Part shown: piece after piece, positions 8,964 through 17,707 of the stretch
Layout of the letters: every line of letters begins with the position of its first letter
Numbering within the stretch: position 1 is the stretch's first letter
Origin: Clostridiales bacterium
GTDB lineage: Bacteria > Bacillota > Clostridia > Oscillospirales > Oscillospiraceae
Direction of reading: 5' to 3'
Assembly (NCBI GenBank): GCA_019423635.1
Contig: JAHZBA010000009.1
Coordinates: 25,477-89,476 of the forward strand
Length of the DNA: 64,000 nt
The notes under the pieces: model-generated
Databases searched by the model: none
Seen by the model: the letters and a program-made list of their open reading frames with translations, nothing else
What the model was told of the DNA's origin: nothing
Translations under genes and position numbers: made by a program

Positions 8964-9340
8964 GACGGCTGAGTAAGCGGCAGGTCCTTCTGCTGCATGA
9001 ACAACTCCTGTCACAGACCGGCGGCCTGCCCGGATTGCGAGAGGAAGGGCTGTTGGACTCTGCGCTCAGTGCTCCTTTCCAGAGCTTCGAAGAGGTCGAG
9101 GCTTATCCTTCCCTCCCGCAGAAAGCAGCCCGGCTTTGCTATGGCTTGGTTAAAAATCATCCCTTTTTGGATGGGAACAAGCGTATCGGCGCTCATGCCA
9201 TGTTGGTTTTTCTGGCGGTCAACGGTTCTGAACTGGTCTACACACAGGAGGAACTTTCCGGTATCATTCTGGCGGTGGCCGCCGGAGAAAAGACGTATGA
9301 GGATTTGCTCCGCTGGCTGATAGATCACCAGAAGGGATGA
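8960..9340 (+). CDS. Doc-family toxin (Fic fold)
   Basis: A 126-aa protein with the Fic/Doc active-site motif HPFLDGNKRIGAHAM around residue 70 and the upstream GGLPGLREEGLLDSAL typical of Doc proteins. Known Doc toxins phosphorylate EF-Tu and halt translation until neutralised by Phd. The catalytic His, the acidic residue and the GNKR anion hole are all present, so the gene looks active. Its place in segment A suggests a role in element maintenance. Confidence 0.9.
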   Translation: MRRLSKRQVLLLHEQLLSQTGGLPGLREEGLLDSALSAPFQSFEEVEAYPSLPQKAARLCYGLVKNHPFLDGNKRIGAHAMLVFLAVNGSELVYTQEELSGIILAVAAGEKTYEDLLRWLIDHQKG

Positions 9341-9429
9341 CTGCAGGTCTGCCGTTCTATCTTCAAATTCTGAGTCTTTCAATGAACTGCCCCTAAAATA
9401 GTAGACATACACAAAAAGGCAAAAGAGGG

Positions 9430-10290
9430 TCAAGCGGATGCGGAGCGGCGCATTTCCAAAGGCGTCATACGAAAGCGCTGCTGTAAACGGCAGTTGTTGT
9501 AAAACCAAATATATTCGTCAATCATTTCCCTGGCCTGTTTGAAATTTTTCGGTTTCTGCTGGTAAATACACTCGCATTTCAGGATGGAAAAGAAATTCTC
9601 AGCCATGGCATTGTCATATGGATTCCCGCGTCTTGACATGGACGGAGTTATGCCGTATGCTTGAGTCATTCCAAAGTATGCTGCGGAGGCGTACTGGAAT
9701 CCCTGGTCACTGTGGAGCTGCAACTCTACAGTGACCTTCTCTTTTCTCTTAGCCAGGCGAAGCGTGTCCGTAACGAGCTTCGCAGTCTGCCGGACAGACG
9801 TCTTGTGCGCGACAATGCTGTTGTCGTAGAGATCCCTGATAATGGACAGATAAAGGACTCCTTCGCCGGTCTGGATGTAAGAGATATCTGTTACCCATTT
9901 CTGATTGGGACGTTCTGCCCGAAACTCCCGGTTCAAGAGATTGGGATAACGGCGCAAGCACTCCACAGCCTTGTTGTAAGGCCGTCTGCGGCGAATCTGC
10001 GAGAGCAGGTCATAATCCCGCATAATACGCAGGACCGTCTTTTCATTCAGGCGGATTCCCCTCTCCTGTTCCAGCCAAATCTGGACTCTCCGGTATCCGT
10101 AAGTTCTGCGGCAGGCTTGATGGCACTGGCGGATCATATCCGCAATGTCTGCGTTCTTCCTGGGCCTGTCCAGGTTCTTTACATAGCGGTAATAACCGCT
10201 GCGGGAGATGCCGAAGAATCGGCACATAATTTGAATGGAATATTGTTTCCGGTATTGATGGATAACAGCAAACTTCACGCATGGCCTCAC
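9430..10290 (-). CDS. IS3-family transposase OrfB (DDE integrase core)
   Basis: A 286-aa protein with an HTH_21-like start (FFGISRSGYYRYVKN) and an rve integrase core whose DDE triad is visible: Asp in WVTDISYI, Asp in LHSDQGFQY and Glu in NAMAENFFSILK. It begins at the end of orfA in another frame, so a fusion product by programmed frameshifting, the rule in this family, is likely. All key residues are intact. Confidence 0.92.
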   Translation of the reverse strand: MRPCVKFAVIHQYRKQYSIQIMCRFFGISRSGYYRYVKNLDRPRKNADIADMIRQCHQACRRTYGYRRVQIWLEQERGIRLNEKTVLRIMRDYDLLSQIRRRRPYNKAVECLRRYPNLLNREFRAERPNQKWVTDISYIQTGEGVLYLSIIRDLYDNSIVAHKTSVRQTAKLVTDTLRLAKRKEKVTVELQLHSDQGFQYASAAYFGMTQAYGITPSMSRRGNPYDNAMAENFFSILKCECIYQQKPKNFKQAREMIDEYIWFYNNCRLQQRFRMTPLEMRRSASA

Positions 10291-10583
10291 TTCTTTCCAA
10301 GCTTTTGATGAAAATTTCGCAGCAGCTCGTTTTCCATTCGCAGTTGGCGATTCTCCTTTTGCAGAGCAAGATATTGGTCCGCAGTTGGATCGAGGAAGCT
10401 GCTGGGACGTTGGAGCAGCCTCTGCTTTTTGTATTCATTGTAAATGGTGTTCTGGATTGTTTTAAAAGGCTTATTGAATTTATCTGCCAGCTGCCGGTAG
10501 GTATATCCCTCTTCAATATGCAGCCGAAGGATTTCTTCCACGACTGGCCGTGGTGTGATGTGGTACCCAGAATGTTTTGACAT
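10287..10583 (-). CDS. IS3-family transposase OrfA (HTH, leucine zipper)
   Basis: A 98-aa protein with a transposase HTH (VEEILRLHIEEGYTYRQLADKFN) and a C-terminal coiled-coil-like stretch (LQKENRQLRMENELL) that mediates multimerisation in IS3 elements. It overlaps orfB by 4 bp. Confidence 0.88.
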   Translation of the reverse strand: MSKHSGYHITPRPVVEEILRLHIEEGYTYRQLADKFNKPFKTIQNTIYNEYKKQRLLQRPSSFLDPTADQYLALQKENRQLRMENELLRNFHQKLGKK

Positions 10584-10804
10584 ATGGTTCTCTCCTCTCT
10601 TTCCCTATTGTATCTCTTCTCCCCCTTACTGTCTATTGTCCACTTTTCATGGGGCAGTGCAGCCTTCTCCTGACCCATAACCTGACCCGGAACAGGAAAA
10701 ACGCCGGCGGAGTCAGCGGAGTGAACAGGGTGGGAAAGGATGTGTTTCTGGATACAATCTGCCCGGAAAGTGTGGGAAACGTCCAAACCGCACCTTAGAG
10801 CGCA

Positions 10805-10852
10805 GCTCATAACCCGGAGGTCGCAGGTTCAAGTCCTGTCTCCGCAACCACA
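10805..10852 (+). repeat. att site, copy 2 (exact 48-bp tRNA-fMet 3' end)
   Basis: Identical to 6163-6210 over 48 bp. The 5' half of the tRNA is missing, so this is not a tRNA gene. It marks the junction of segments A and B. About 140 bp to its left resemble the sequence left of the 36709 copy. Confidence 0.92.
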
Positions 10853-10854
10853 CC

Positions 10855-10890
10855 CACCCCTTAGAGCCGCAAGGCTTTGAGGGGTGTTTT
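10855..10890 (+). terminator. Terminator carried with the att copy
   Basis: CACCCCTTAGAGCC, loop GCAA, then GGCTTTGAGGGGTG and TTTT. The same hairpin follows the att copies at 18745 and 36709, which suggests that the B-type element supplies a replacement terminator for the tRNA it inserts into. Confidence 0.75.
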
Positions 10891-10938
10891 CCTTGCGTTT
10901 TGGAGGGCGGTTTCCCTTGTTTTTTCCCTGATTTGGAT

Positions 10939-12147
10939 TTACAGGCCGGAAACCGCCCGAATCTTCTGCTCCATCCGGTCCGCGCCGGCCTTTTTCATTT
11001 GGGCGGTAACGTGTCCGTACACGTCCAGCGTAAAGGCGGCGGTGGCGTGACCCAGGTTCTCCTGTACCGTCTTAATGTCATCCCCGGACTGAATCGCCAT
11101 GACCGCGTATGTATGGCGGAGGTCATGAAACCGGGTGGACGGCGTTCCAATTTCTTTCACAAGCTCCTTGAAGCAGCGGTAAATGACACGGTGAGAGAGG
11201 AAGTCCCCGGTTTCATCGGAGAACACAAGGTCCCTTTCCACCCAACGCTTTCCAGCCTTGAGCCGCTTTCCGTTCTGTTCCAGCCTTTGAAGCCGGAACA
11301 GCTTCACCACGGAGGGAGCCAGCGTCAGGACGCGGGTCTTGTTGTTCTTGGGCTTGGAGAAGTAAAATTGACCGTCCTTGTGCTGTTCCCGGCGAAGCTG
11401 CTGCTTGACCGTCAACGTTCCAGCGTCCAGGTCCAGGCAGTCCCAGGTGAGGCCCAAAACCTCCCCCTCCCGAATCCCCGTAAAAAGCGCGACCTTATAC
11501 AGGTATTCATAAGGGTGTCCCTGAATCACTTTCAAGAACTCCGAGACCTGGGTATCGTCCAGGGGCCGAATATCCTTTTTCTCCACACGGGGGAGCTTGC
11601 AAGCGTCCGAGGGGTTCACCCGAATCGCGCCGTTTTCAACCGCTTGCTGCAACGCCTTGTGAAGAATCCCGTGAATGTTCTTGATGGTTTTCGGGGAAAG
11701 CGGCTTGCCGCTCTCCTGGTCCTCACTGGTAAGTTGGTTATAGAGCTTTTGAATCATCGGCGTAGTCAGGGAATCCAGCTTGACCGCGCCCAGGTTCGGA
11801 ACGATATACAGGTCCACATTCCGGCTGTAAAGATATTTGGTTGACGCTTTCACGTCCCCCATATAGTCCTTTTGCCAGACCTCAAACCAGCCCTTTACCG
11901 TCAGATTGCACGGGGCCTGATAGGTCCCGTTATCCACGTCCAGGGACATCTGTTTCAGCTTCTGGGCAACTTCTTTTTGCGTCTTGCCGCTGATGGATTT
12001 TTGCTTCTGCTTTCCGGTCCCGGGGTCATAGCCCACCGTGCAGCGAGCCTCCCAATAGGTGTATTGCTTGCCGTTTTTCGTGACGGTTTTCTTGCGAATG
12101 GTACCGTTGCCGTTGGCGGCACGGCCCATGGATTTTGTGCGTGGCAT
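10939..12147 (-). CDS. Tyrosine recombinase/integrase of segment B
   Basis: A 402-aa site-specific recombinase with an AP2-like arm-binding N-terminus (about 10-60), a SAM-like domain (about 70-170), and the catalytic residues Arg (FTGIREGEVLGL), His-x-x-Arg (HDLRHTYA), His (LGHATAAF) and Tyr (LDVYGHV). The C-terminus points to the att copy 86 bp away. Remnants of near-identical genes lie at 18857 and 36837, each also next to an att copy, so this integrase lineage inserted here more than once. Confidence 0.94.
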   Translation of the reverse strand: MPRTKSMGRAANGNGTIRKKTVTKNGKQYTYWEARCTVGYDPGTGKQKQKSISGKTQKEVAQKLKQMSLDVDNGTYQAPCNLTVKGWFEVWQKDYMGDVKASTKYLYSRNVDLYIVPNLGAVKLDSLTTPMIQKLYNQLTSEDQESGKPLSPKTIKNIHGILHKALQQAVENGAIRVNPSDACKLPRVEKKDIRPLDDTQVSEFLKVIQGHPYEYLYKVALFTGIREGEVLGLTWDCLDLDAGTLTVKQQLRREQHKDGQFYFSKPKNNKTRVLTLAPSVVKLFRLQRLEQNGKRLKAGKRWVERDLVFSDETGDFLSHRVIYRCFKELVKEIGTPSTRFHDLRHTYAVMAIQSGDDIKTVQENLGHATAAFTLDVYGHVTAQMKKAGADRMEQKIRAVSGL

Positions 12148-12157
12148 ATATCCTCCT

Positions 12158-12215
12158 TATCCGCCACGCAGACGTACTAAAAACTAAGATTATGATACAT
12201 CATACGTGGCGGATA
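12158..12215. promoter_or_regulatory. Inverted repeat between int and xis genes
   Basis: TATCCGCCACG (12158-12168) and its exact complement (12205-12215) flank an AT-rich 36-nt centre immediately upstream of the integrase gene. The position fits an operator controlling integrase, or an Xis/Int arm site. Confidence 0.55.
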
Positions 12216-12225
12216 ATCAATGTTT

Positions 12226-12432
12226 TCAGCCTAGAAATTCCAGAAAAGCGGACTTCGATACGCGAATCTGCCGCCCCGCCCGAAAGCTCTTGATAGCCCC
12301 GCAGCGAACGAGATCGTAAGCGGTATTTTTTCCAATGCCGAGGATTTCTGAGACCTCGAAAACCGTCAGCACAAGCGGCAGGTCATTTATATTTTTAATT
12401 GCGGGGGTCTTTGTATTGGACTTATCCATCAT
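12226..12432 (-). CDS. Excisionase-like HTH protein (helix-turn-helix_17 type)
   Basis: A 68-aa protein whose core (LVLTVFEVSEILGIGKNTAYDLVRCG, split here around the turn) followed by RAGRQIRVSKSAFLEFL is the standard MerR-like excisionase/HTH_17 pattern. Such proteins bend DNA at the att arms and set integrase direction. The ATG at 12432 has AGAGGA upstream. It lies between the rep gene and int, in the same direction. Confidence 0.85.
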   Translation of the reverse strand: MMDKSNTKTPAIKNINDLPLVLTVFEVSEILGIGKNTAYDLVRCGAIKSFRAGRQIRVSKSAFLEFLG

Positions 12433-12463
12433 GTAATCCTCTTTGAAAATTGAAAGTGCATAT

Positions 12464-13672
12464 TCAATCGTCAAACATCGAATTGTAAATAGCTTCCTCT
12501 TGATTGGGCGGCGTGGGCCGCGCCAGACAAGAATATGGATTCGGGCGCTCCGTGCCCGGAATGGGCCAGTAGTAACCCTCCATTGGGTTATGCGGGAATA
12601 GACCAAACCGCATCGCCTGAATCTTTTTTCCTGTCATTTCGATTGTAACAGAAATCCGCCGCACAAGCTGGTTCAAGCTGTCGATATGATTGAAGCTTGT
12701 AATTTTGGATGAGAACAGAGCATTGTAAAATTCCACTGGCATATAGGGGGTGGTTATGATAATCAGGTCACAGGCAAGGGCCTTGTCGTTGTACCGGCAG
12801 GGGGCCATTACCTGATTATCAATGCCGTGAGGGTCCGTGATACGCAAGAGATCAGCATAGGTGATGACCCCAGGCCGGAGTTCGTCTAGAATCATGGTGT
12901 GTTCCCCTTCATAGCCCTGAAAAACATCACGGGTGGAGCCGGAGATAAAATAGGGCTGGTCTTTCCTTTGGGCGTACTCCTTGGCTAATGAGGTCTTGCC
13001 CGTACCAGCGGGGCCGTAAATCCAGATGACTTGAATTTGAGTGTTTTTCGCTTTCATCTCCGCCCGCCACTTCTCCGCTTCTTTTAGAAGCCGCTTGGCA
13101 TCTACGTCCTCAATTTGCCGGTGATACTTGGCATATTGAGAGCCGGTCAGCTGCTTCTCAATTTCAGCCTTGGAAGTGGCCCCTGCATACAATAGGTCCA
13201 GCATCGTCTTTACGTTTGCCTCGACCTGTCGTGCGGCCTTGGCCTGTACAACCTCTGCGCCTATCTGCTGCATGAGGCCCACATAGTCGAAATTGGCCTT
13301 GACTTCCGCCGGGTCATACTGGTGCTTGCCCTCTTTCATGGCCTTGCTGGTCGCATGGACCAGATAGGCATAGCCATTGTTGGCCTCCCCGCTCCACGCC
13401 TGAACATACTGCGGCTTATCGCCTAGCTTTTTAGCAACGGCGGAACAATAGCGGGCATTAGAAAATGACATCATCGCATGAATATCCGGCTCCTTGGGCT
13501 GGCCTTGGTCATCAGTCTCTTGGTCGTGAATGATAACCGCATATCGAACTGGGTTCAGCTTCGTTTCAATTAGTTCCGCTAAATCTTCCGCAGTCTTGAT
13601 GCCCTGGGGAAGATGCCGCAACTGCTGCGCGTACATCAAATTTTTAGCGCGTGGGGTTTTGTCCTCATTCAT
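12464..13672 (-). CDS. Replication initiator/relaxase-like protein with SF3 helicase domain
   Basis: The 402-aa protein has an N-terminal RepB/Rep_2-like nuclease region: motif 1 VRYAVIIHDQE, motif 2 PDIHAMMSFSN with one clear His, and motif 3 with candidate catalytic Tyr in NNGYAYLVHAT. The C-terminal half is a P-loop helicase of the SF3/RNA_helicase type: Walker A GPAGTGKTSLA and Walker B HTMILDELRPG. This pairing is known from some rolling-circle plasmids, CRESS-DNA viruses and streptococcal mobilizable elements, where such proteins act as initiators or relaxases. ATG 13672 follows AGGGAGGA; an upstream GTG at 13711 lacks a site. Confidence 0.82.
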   Translation of the reverse strand: MNEDKTPRAKNLMYAQQLRHLPQGIKTAEDLAELIETKLNPVRYAVIIHDQETDDQGQPKEPDIHAMMSFSNARYCSAVAKKLGDKPQYVQAWSGEANNGYAYLVHATSKAMKEGKHQYDPAEVKANFDYVGLMQQIGAEVVQAKAARQVEANVKTMLDLLYAGATSKAEIEKQLTGSQYAKYHRQIEDVDAKRLLKEAEKWRAEMKAKNTQIQVIWIYGPAGTGKTSLAKEYAQRKDQPYFISGSTRDVFQGYEGEHTMILDELRPGVITYADLLRITDPHGIDNQVMAPCRYNDKALACDLIIITTPYMPVEFYNALFSSKITSFNHIDSLNQLVRRISVTIEMTGKKIQAMRFGLFPHNPMEGYYWPIPGTERPNPYSCLARPTPPNQEEAIYNSMFDD

Positions 13673-13697
13673 GGTTCCATCGTCCTCCCTGGGATTT

Positions 13698-13820
13698 TGG
13701 CACTTTGACACCGGGATTTGCCGCGCTTATAACAAGCCCAGCGCGGCAAATTTTATAGGGTAATATAGGCATATTGGCACCTGACACCGCCCCGCCTCTG
13801 CTTGACGCACGGCGGGGCGG
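13698..13820. other. Candidate replication/transfer origin: two hairpins and direct repeats
   Basis: The gap between rep and the translocase gene holds a perfect 11-bp inverted repeat (TTTGCCGCGCT 13717-13727, complement 13740-13750), a perfect 10-bp GC inverted repeat (13787-13796 and 13811-13820), and a near-identical direct repeat, TTGGCACTTTGACACCG (about 13698-13714) and TTGGCACCTGACACCG (about 13774-13789). The second hairpin has no T run on the translocase strand, arguing against a simple terminator. Hairpins plus iterons beside an initiator gene suggest a double-strand origin or oriT. Confidence 0.55.
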
Positions 13821-13832
13821 TGAAATCAGGTA

Positions 13833-15236
13833 TCAATCTCCGTAATACTCTCGCAACAGCCGCCCCAGCTCTTTGTAAACGGGGAACCGCATGTGTGGAA
13901 AATGCACATATCCGGGGGCGTCATGCTCCCCATCGGTCGAACTGAACCAGGCGTCACCGGGAGCGTACCGGCGGGCAACCGCCAAAATCTCCAGGTCGGG
14001 ACCGGACCACATCAAGCGGCCCTCCTCCAAGGTGGGCCTGAACAGAATTTTGGTACTCATAGCGGACCGGAGCATGGAGGGCAAGCCGCCCTCGTCCACG
14101 CTGGCCTGGGCGATGCTGATGATGACATAGCAGCCCGCAGAGGCCCCCATGGTCACAATTCGTTTGATAAGATCATCAAATTCTGCCAGCGAGTAGTCGG
14201 GAGCCGCCTTGTCCGCCTTTTTGGGCAGTAGGCTTCTCAATGCCACATACTCGTCCAGAAACAGGAAGGACGGGGACATCCCAGCATCCCACCAGTGGAC
14301 GGCATCGCCGCATTTCTCGGACTGGTCGTTCAAAATCTGCTGCCGTGCCTTGATGGTCTCCGCAAAGTGCCGGATAGCAGCCAAGATTCCCCGCGCCCCG
14401 CCATCCTGGTCCAGGGTGACAACGTGGGAAAGTCGGGACAGCTCCGCCTGTTTGGGGTCGATAATCATAATCTCGCTGCCGTATTCATCCCGCCCCTGCT
14501 GCAAAACCTGAAGCAGCAGACTGATAATGCCCGTGGTCTTTCCGCTGCGGGTCTTGCCCGCAACCAGCATGGACCCGGATGACGTGAGATCAATAACGGT
14601 TCCATTTTGAAGCAGGAGCTTGGTCCGGTCATAGTTGCGCATTTCGCCCGCACTCTTAAATGTCAGGCTGCAATCCCGCACGACATCTTCAACGCAAAAC
14701 TCCACACTATTACAATCAGGCGGCGCGTTGACATATACAACCGCATACTTCTGATACTTGCCGTTGATTAGGCTAGAAATCCGGGAAGCGGACTTTGCAA
14801 TCTCTTCCATGGCAACACTGGCCCCCGTCACAGTCACGGTATAGCGACTGGAGTTGGAGGGGACACAAGTGACCTTTGGGAGAAATTCTCCGTCCCGCAG
14901 ATGAAGCGGATTGCCGTAGGCCGGGCAGCACAGGCCGCGATAGACCATGTGGCGAATCCGTTCGTTGTCCGGGGTAAATTTATAAAGGAGACAGGCCGCC
15001 AGGAACAAAAGGCAGCCGAAAGCCACGAACCCCATGCCCGCCTCGAACAGTTCACAGGAAATACAATTCAGGGCCATCGGGCTGATAAAATTATTGGAGG
15101 GAACCAAGGAGGCCACCCAGCCAACAACGAACAGGAGCAGCCCCAGCATGACCGAGGCCTCGCCCCCCACACCAACCAGGGTATGGGGGGCGGCGTACCG
15201 GAGGCGGGACGCCTTACCATCATAATACCGCAGCAT
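13833..15236 (-). CDS. FtsK/SpoIIIE-type DNA translocase (TcpA-like coupling protein)
   Basis: The 467-aa protein has two N-terminal TM segments (about 30-47 and 68-87), then an FtsK-like motor with Walker A GKTRSGKTTG (about 227-236) and Walker B SFLFLDEYVAL. No C-terminal gamma domain like that of chromosomal FtsK is seen. In Gram-positive integrative elements such membrane-anchored motors (TcpA, Tn916 Orf21, ICEBs1 ConQ) move the DNA to the mating channel. Together with Rep, Xis and Int it makes segment B a probable mobilizable element that borrows a conjugation pore from a helper. Confidence 0.85.
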   Translation of the reverse strand: MLRYYDGKASRLRYAAPHTLVGVGGEASVMLGLLLFVVGWVASLVPSNNFISPMALNCISCELFEAGMGFVAFGCLLFLAACLLYKFTPDNERIRHMVYRGLCCPAYGNPLHLRDGEFLPKVTCVPSNSSRYTVTVTGASVAMEEIAKSASRISSLINGKYQKYAVVYVNAPPDCNSVEFCVEDVVRDCSLTFKSAGEMRNYDRTKLLLQNGTVIDLTSSGSMLVAGKTRSGKTTGIISLLLQVLQQGRDEYGSEIMIIDPKQAELSRLSHVVTLDQDGGARGILAAIRHFAETIKARQQILNDQSEKCGDAVHWWDAGMSPSFLFLDEYVALRSLLPKKADKAAPDYSLAEFDDLIKRIVTMGASAGCYVIISIAQASVDEGGLPSMLRSAMSTKILFRPTLEEGRLMWSGPDLEILAVARRYAPGDAWFSSTDGEHDAPGYVHFPHMRFPVYKELGRLLREYYGD

Positions 15237-15239
15237 AGG

Positions 15240-15602
15240 TCAATCCTTGCCCTTTCCAGCCGCCGCCGGAGCGACGACAACATCATCACAGCGGACGGAA
15301 AGCTGATTGCGAAAATCGCCGTAGACGGTGCAGACCGGATTCACAGGCAAAACCGAATCGCCAAGGGAGATAGAGGGTTTGCCCGGCGTCTTGAGTGCCA
15401 ACTTTTCATAAAGATTGCTGGAAACCTCGCCCGCCCTGTGCTTGTACTCCGTGGCATCGGCGGTAATCACCGTATCGACAATCCAACCGAGCTTGGCCTT
15501 GGTTTCGTGGTCCAGCCATTCGCGGATACCGGTGGCGGTCAGGGTCTTCCCGTGAAAAAACGGGTCTGCGGCAAACCGCAAAAATTGATTCAGATATTTC
15601 AT
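15240..15602 (-). CDS. Hypothetical protein of the mobilization module
   Basis: A 120-aa protein ending 3 bp before the translocase gene, in the same direction. No motif is recognised with confidence. It contains a central IVDTVITADATEYKH and a second part, VCTVYGDFRNQLSVR, which looks like a small beta-rich domain. Its position resembles that of the small conserved proteins that precede the coupling-protein gene in Tn916- and ICEBs1-like elements. Function unknown. Confidence 0.65.
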   Translation of the reverse strand: MKYLNQFLRFAADPFFHGKTLTATGIREWLDHETKAKLGWIVDTVITADATEYKHRAGEVSSNLYEKLALKTPGKPSISLGDSVLPVNPVCTVYGDFRNQLSVRCDDVVVAPAAAGKGKD

Positions 15603-16348
15603 AATAAACTGCGACCTTTCGTAAGTTTATAATATCGGCGGCTAGGTGGTGCACCAGCCCTAGTCAGCCTTGACTTTTAGCAAGAAAAGAATAACATATT
15701 TATGATAAAAAGTGAAATTTTTTCGTCATATAAAATGATTTTCGTAATATTTCACAGCACATAAAAAGGAGACCACAAACGCAATTTCACAGATAAATTA
15801 TTAGGAAAAGGCAAAGCGGTAATGACCAGGTGCGAATCGGCTGATTTTGTGCATATTGCACAGTGGTTAGACTTCTAAAACTCAGGGGGAGGAAAAGCGC
15901 AAGGGCAGAAGTGAGCAGAAAAAAGCAGAAATTTTAAACTTCCTTCGTCTGCGCTTTTGAAGTGCATAAAACAAAAGCAGACCCCCGCCATTATCAGCGG
16001 AGGCCCTAAAAATATGCTGATTTACCTTGCTTTTTGGGTCCCATGGGATTATAATACAATCACAAGGCAAACAAAGGCAGGACGCAGGGGACGGCAATCC
16101 CCTACGCCCCTATGCGGGAGAAGCAGCCTCCCACACAATAGCATTCGCTACGCCAGCCTCATTATACCGGACTTTTGGTTAATTTTCAAGGTCAGGTTTG
16201 GGGTTTGTGTCTGTATATGCGGTGTGGGATTATTATATCCTGCGCCGCTTTTGTTTGTCTCGGCGGCCCCTGCAAGCCCGAGGGGGGCGAAAAGCTCCCC
16301 TTGGGTGGACCGTTGAGAAAAACAAGCAGTATACAAGGGGAGGATTTC
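15603..16348. other. AT-rich control region between transfer and cargo genes
   Basis: A 745-bp gap between divergent blocks with no supported gene. It is markedly AT-richer than the rest. It should hold the leftward promoter for the mobilization genes and rightward promoters for the cargo. A strong consensus rightward promoter lies at 16027-16055, about 290 nt before the SLH gene. A closer -10 (TATACA at 16330-16335) precedes the SLH gene's ribosome site. Confidence 0.55.
16027..16055 (+). promoter_or_regulatory. Strong sigma-A-type promoter
   Basis: TTGCTT (16027-16032), a 17-nt spacer and perfect TATAAT (16050-16055). The next gene starts 294 nt downstream, so it would give a long leader or a small RNA. 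Confidence 0.6.
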
Positions 16349-17614
16349 ATGTTCATTAAAAAATCGGTTTCTCTGCTTTTGGCCCTGGCCTTATGTGCCA
16401 GTCTCGCCGTCCCTGCTATGGCGGCGGAATTTTCCGATGTGCCCACTGACCACCCATTCTATGACGCAATCTGGGCCGCCACGGAAAAGGGAATCGTGGG
16501 CGGTTATCCTGACGGTACATTCAAGCCCGCCAATACCGTCACCAAGAGCAACTTCGCAATCATGCTGTCCCGGGCATTTTACGCCAATAACATCGCCAGA
16601 CACAATGACAGCTATAATCTGGAGGTTTACGGCCCCTTCGCCGGGAACTATCTGGCGGCGTATTACAACGGTGCTTTCGAGGGTGCCAGCTTCTATGAGG
16701 ACTTCGTGATGCTCAGGCTTGACGTTATGAACACCGGTATCAGCCGCTACGACATGGCCCAACTCATGGCAAACATCCTGAAGAACAAAGGCTTCACGGT
16801 CAGCGCCAGCGAGAAAACAGCCGCCCAGGCCCGAATTGTCGATTACAGCACAATCCCCGACCAATACAAGGACGCCGTTGCCACTGTTTACGCGCTTGGC
16901 ATCATCGGCGGATTCAGCAACGGCACGTTCGGCGGCAGCGGCACCATGACCCGTGGACAAGCGGCAGTGGTCATCTACCGTCTGGCGCAATATGTGGGCG
17001 ATGGATCTGGCACAGGGCCGGAGACCTCCATTGACGATGATCTAACCAATACGCCAGAGAACCCCGCCGGTCCCGGGTCCAGCGAAGCAGTCCCCGAAAC
17101 GCCCGCTGACCGGACCCTTTCCAATGGCAAGGCCATTACTGAGGAAAATGTGACCGAGATTCTGGACCAGCTCAAGGCCAAATATCCCACGCCCACCAGC
17201 TTCAAGAACGGCTACGCTGGAATGGGAAGCGGTCGAAGTGCAGCCAATAACTGCATCAAACAAATTGTCAACACCTACAAGGCCGACAACGGCCAAAGAT
17301 GCAGCACCACCATTGGCTGCGGCGGCTGCGCAGCTTTCGTTGCCGATGAAATCTTCGGACAGACCGGCGTGACCTGGAAAAAAACCACTATGGCCGATGT
17401 TCGTCCGGGTGACCTGCTAATTACCCTTGACAACGAAGGATATTTGACACATGTAAGCATCTGCGCCGGCTATGTCGATGGATATGAGCCTACCAGAAGA
17501 ATCAAAGTTGTCGATGCTGGTGGCAGAGACGGTCCAAGCGGATATAAAATCGGATGGAACTTGGCCGCAACTAGCGCCACCCCCTACGATGTCTATACCG
17601 CATATCCCGACTAA
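16349..17614 (+). CDS. Secreted SLH-domain protein with NlpC/P60-like C-terminal domain
   Basis: 421 aa. A signal peptide (MFIKKSVSLLLALALCASL, cleavage after AMA about residue 27) precedes SLH repeats: FSDVPTDHPFYDAI with GIVGGYPDGTFKP, and later GIIGGFSNGTFGGSGTMTRGQAA. After a Pro/Thr/Ser-rich linker the C-terminal domain has Cys in GCGGCAAFVADEIFG, the turn DVRPGDLLI, His in THVSICAGY and Asp in VVDAGG, which looks like an NlpC/P60 Cys-His peptidase. Predicted role: cell-wall-anchored peptidoglycan hydrolase, useful for opening the wall during transfer or simply cargo. GGGGAGG sits before ATG 16349. Confidence 0.78.
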   Translation: MFIKKSVSLLLALALCASLAVPAMAAEFSDVPTDHPFYDAIWAATEKGIVGGYPDGTFKPANTVTKSNFAIMLSRAFYANNIARHNDSYNLEVYGPFAGNYLAAYYNGAFEGASFYEDFVMLRLDVMNTGISRYDMAQLMANILKNKGFTVSASEKTAAQARIVDYSTIPDQYKDAVATVYALGIIGGFSNGTFGGSGTMTRGQAAVVIYRLAQYVGDGSGTGPETSIDDDLTNTPENPAGPGSSEAVPETPADRTLSNGKAITEENVTEILDQLKAKYPTPTSFKNGYAGMGSGRSAANNCIKQIVNTYKADNGQRCSTTIGCGGCAAFVADEIFGQTGVTWKKTTMADVRPGDLLITLDNEGYLTHVSICAGYVDGYEPTRRIKVVDAGGRDGPSGYKIGWNLAATSATPYDVYTAYPD

Positions 17615-17707
17615 GCCGTTACGATTTTGCTAAAAAGATAGTCTTTCCCCCTCAAAAAATACAGCCTCCGGCAGATAGCACGGAGACGGAGCGGCATCAA
17701 GGGCCGC

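Larger units (their letters stand above)
9388..10656 (-). mobile_element. IS3-family insertion sequence (IS150-like)
   Basis: Imperfect terminal inverted repeats start TGCCCC at both ends (9388-9408, and 10636-10656 on the other strand), sharing TGCCCC then AAA and T/GAGACA-like blocks. The 1269-bp element encodes the usual overlapping orfA and orfB. No convincing target duplication is visible (flanks AAC and GTG), so the element may be old or one flank has recombined. It sits between the toxin gene and the right att of segment A. Confidence 0.85.

Noticed and set aside
9083..9508. Minus-strand coding region overlapping the Doc gene
   Set aside because: Overlaps the toxin with intact Fic motif and continues into the IS end; no domain.
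10805..10852. A second tRNA-Met gene
   Set aside because: Only the 3' portion of the tRNA is present; the 5' acceptor strand and D arm are missing. It is an att repeat.
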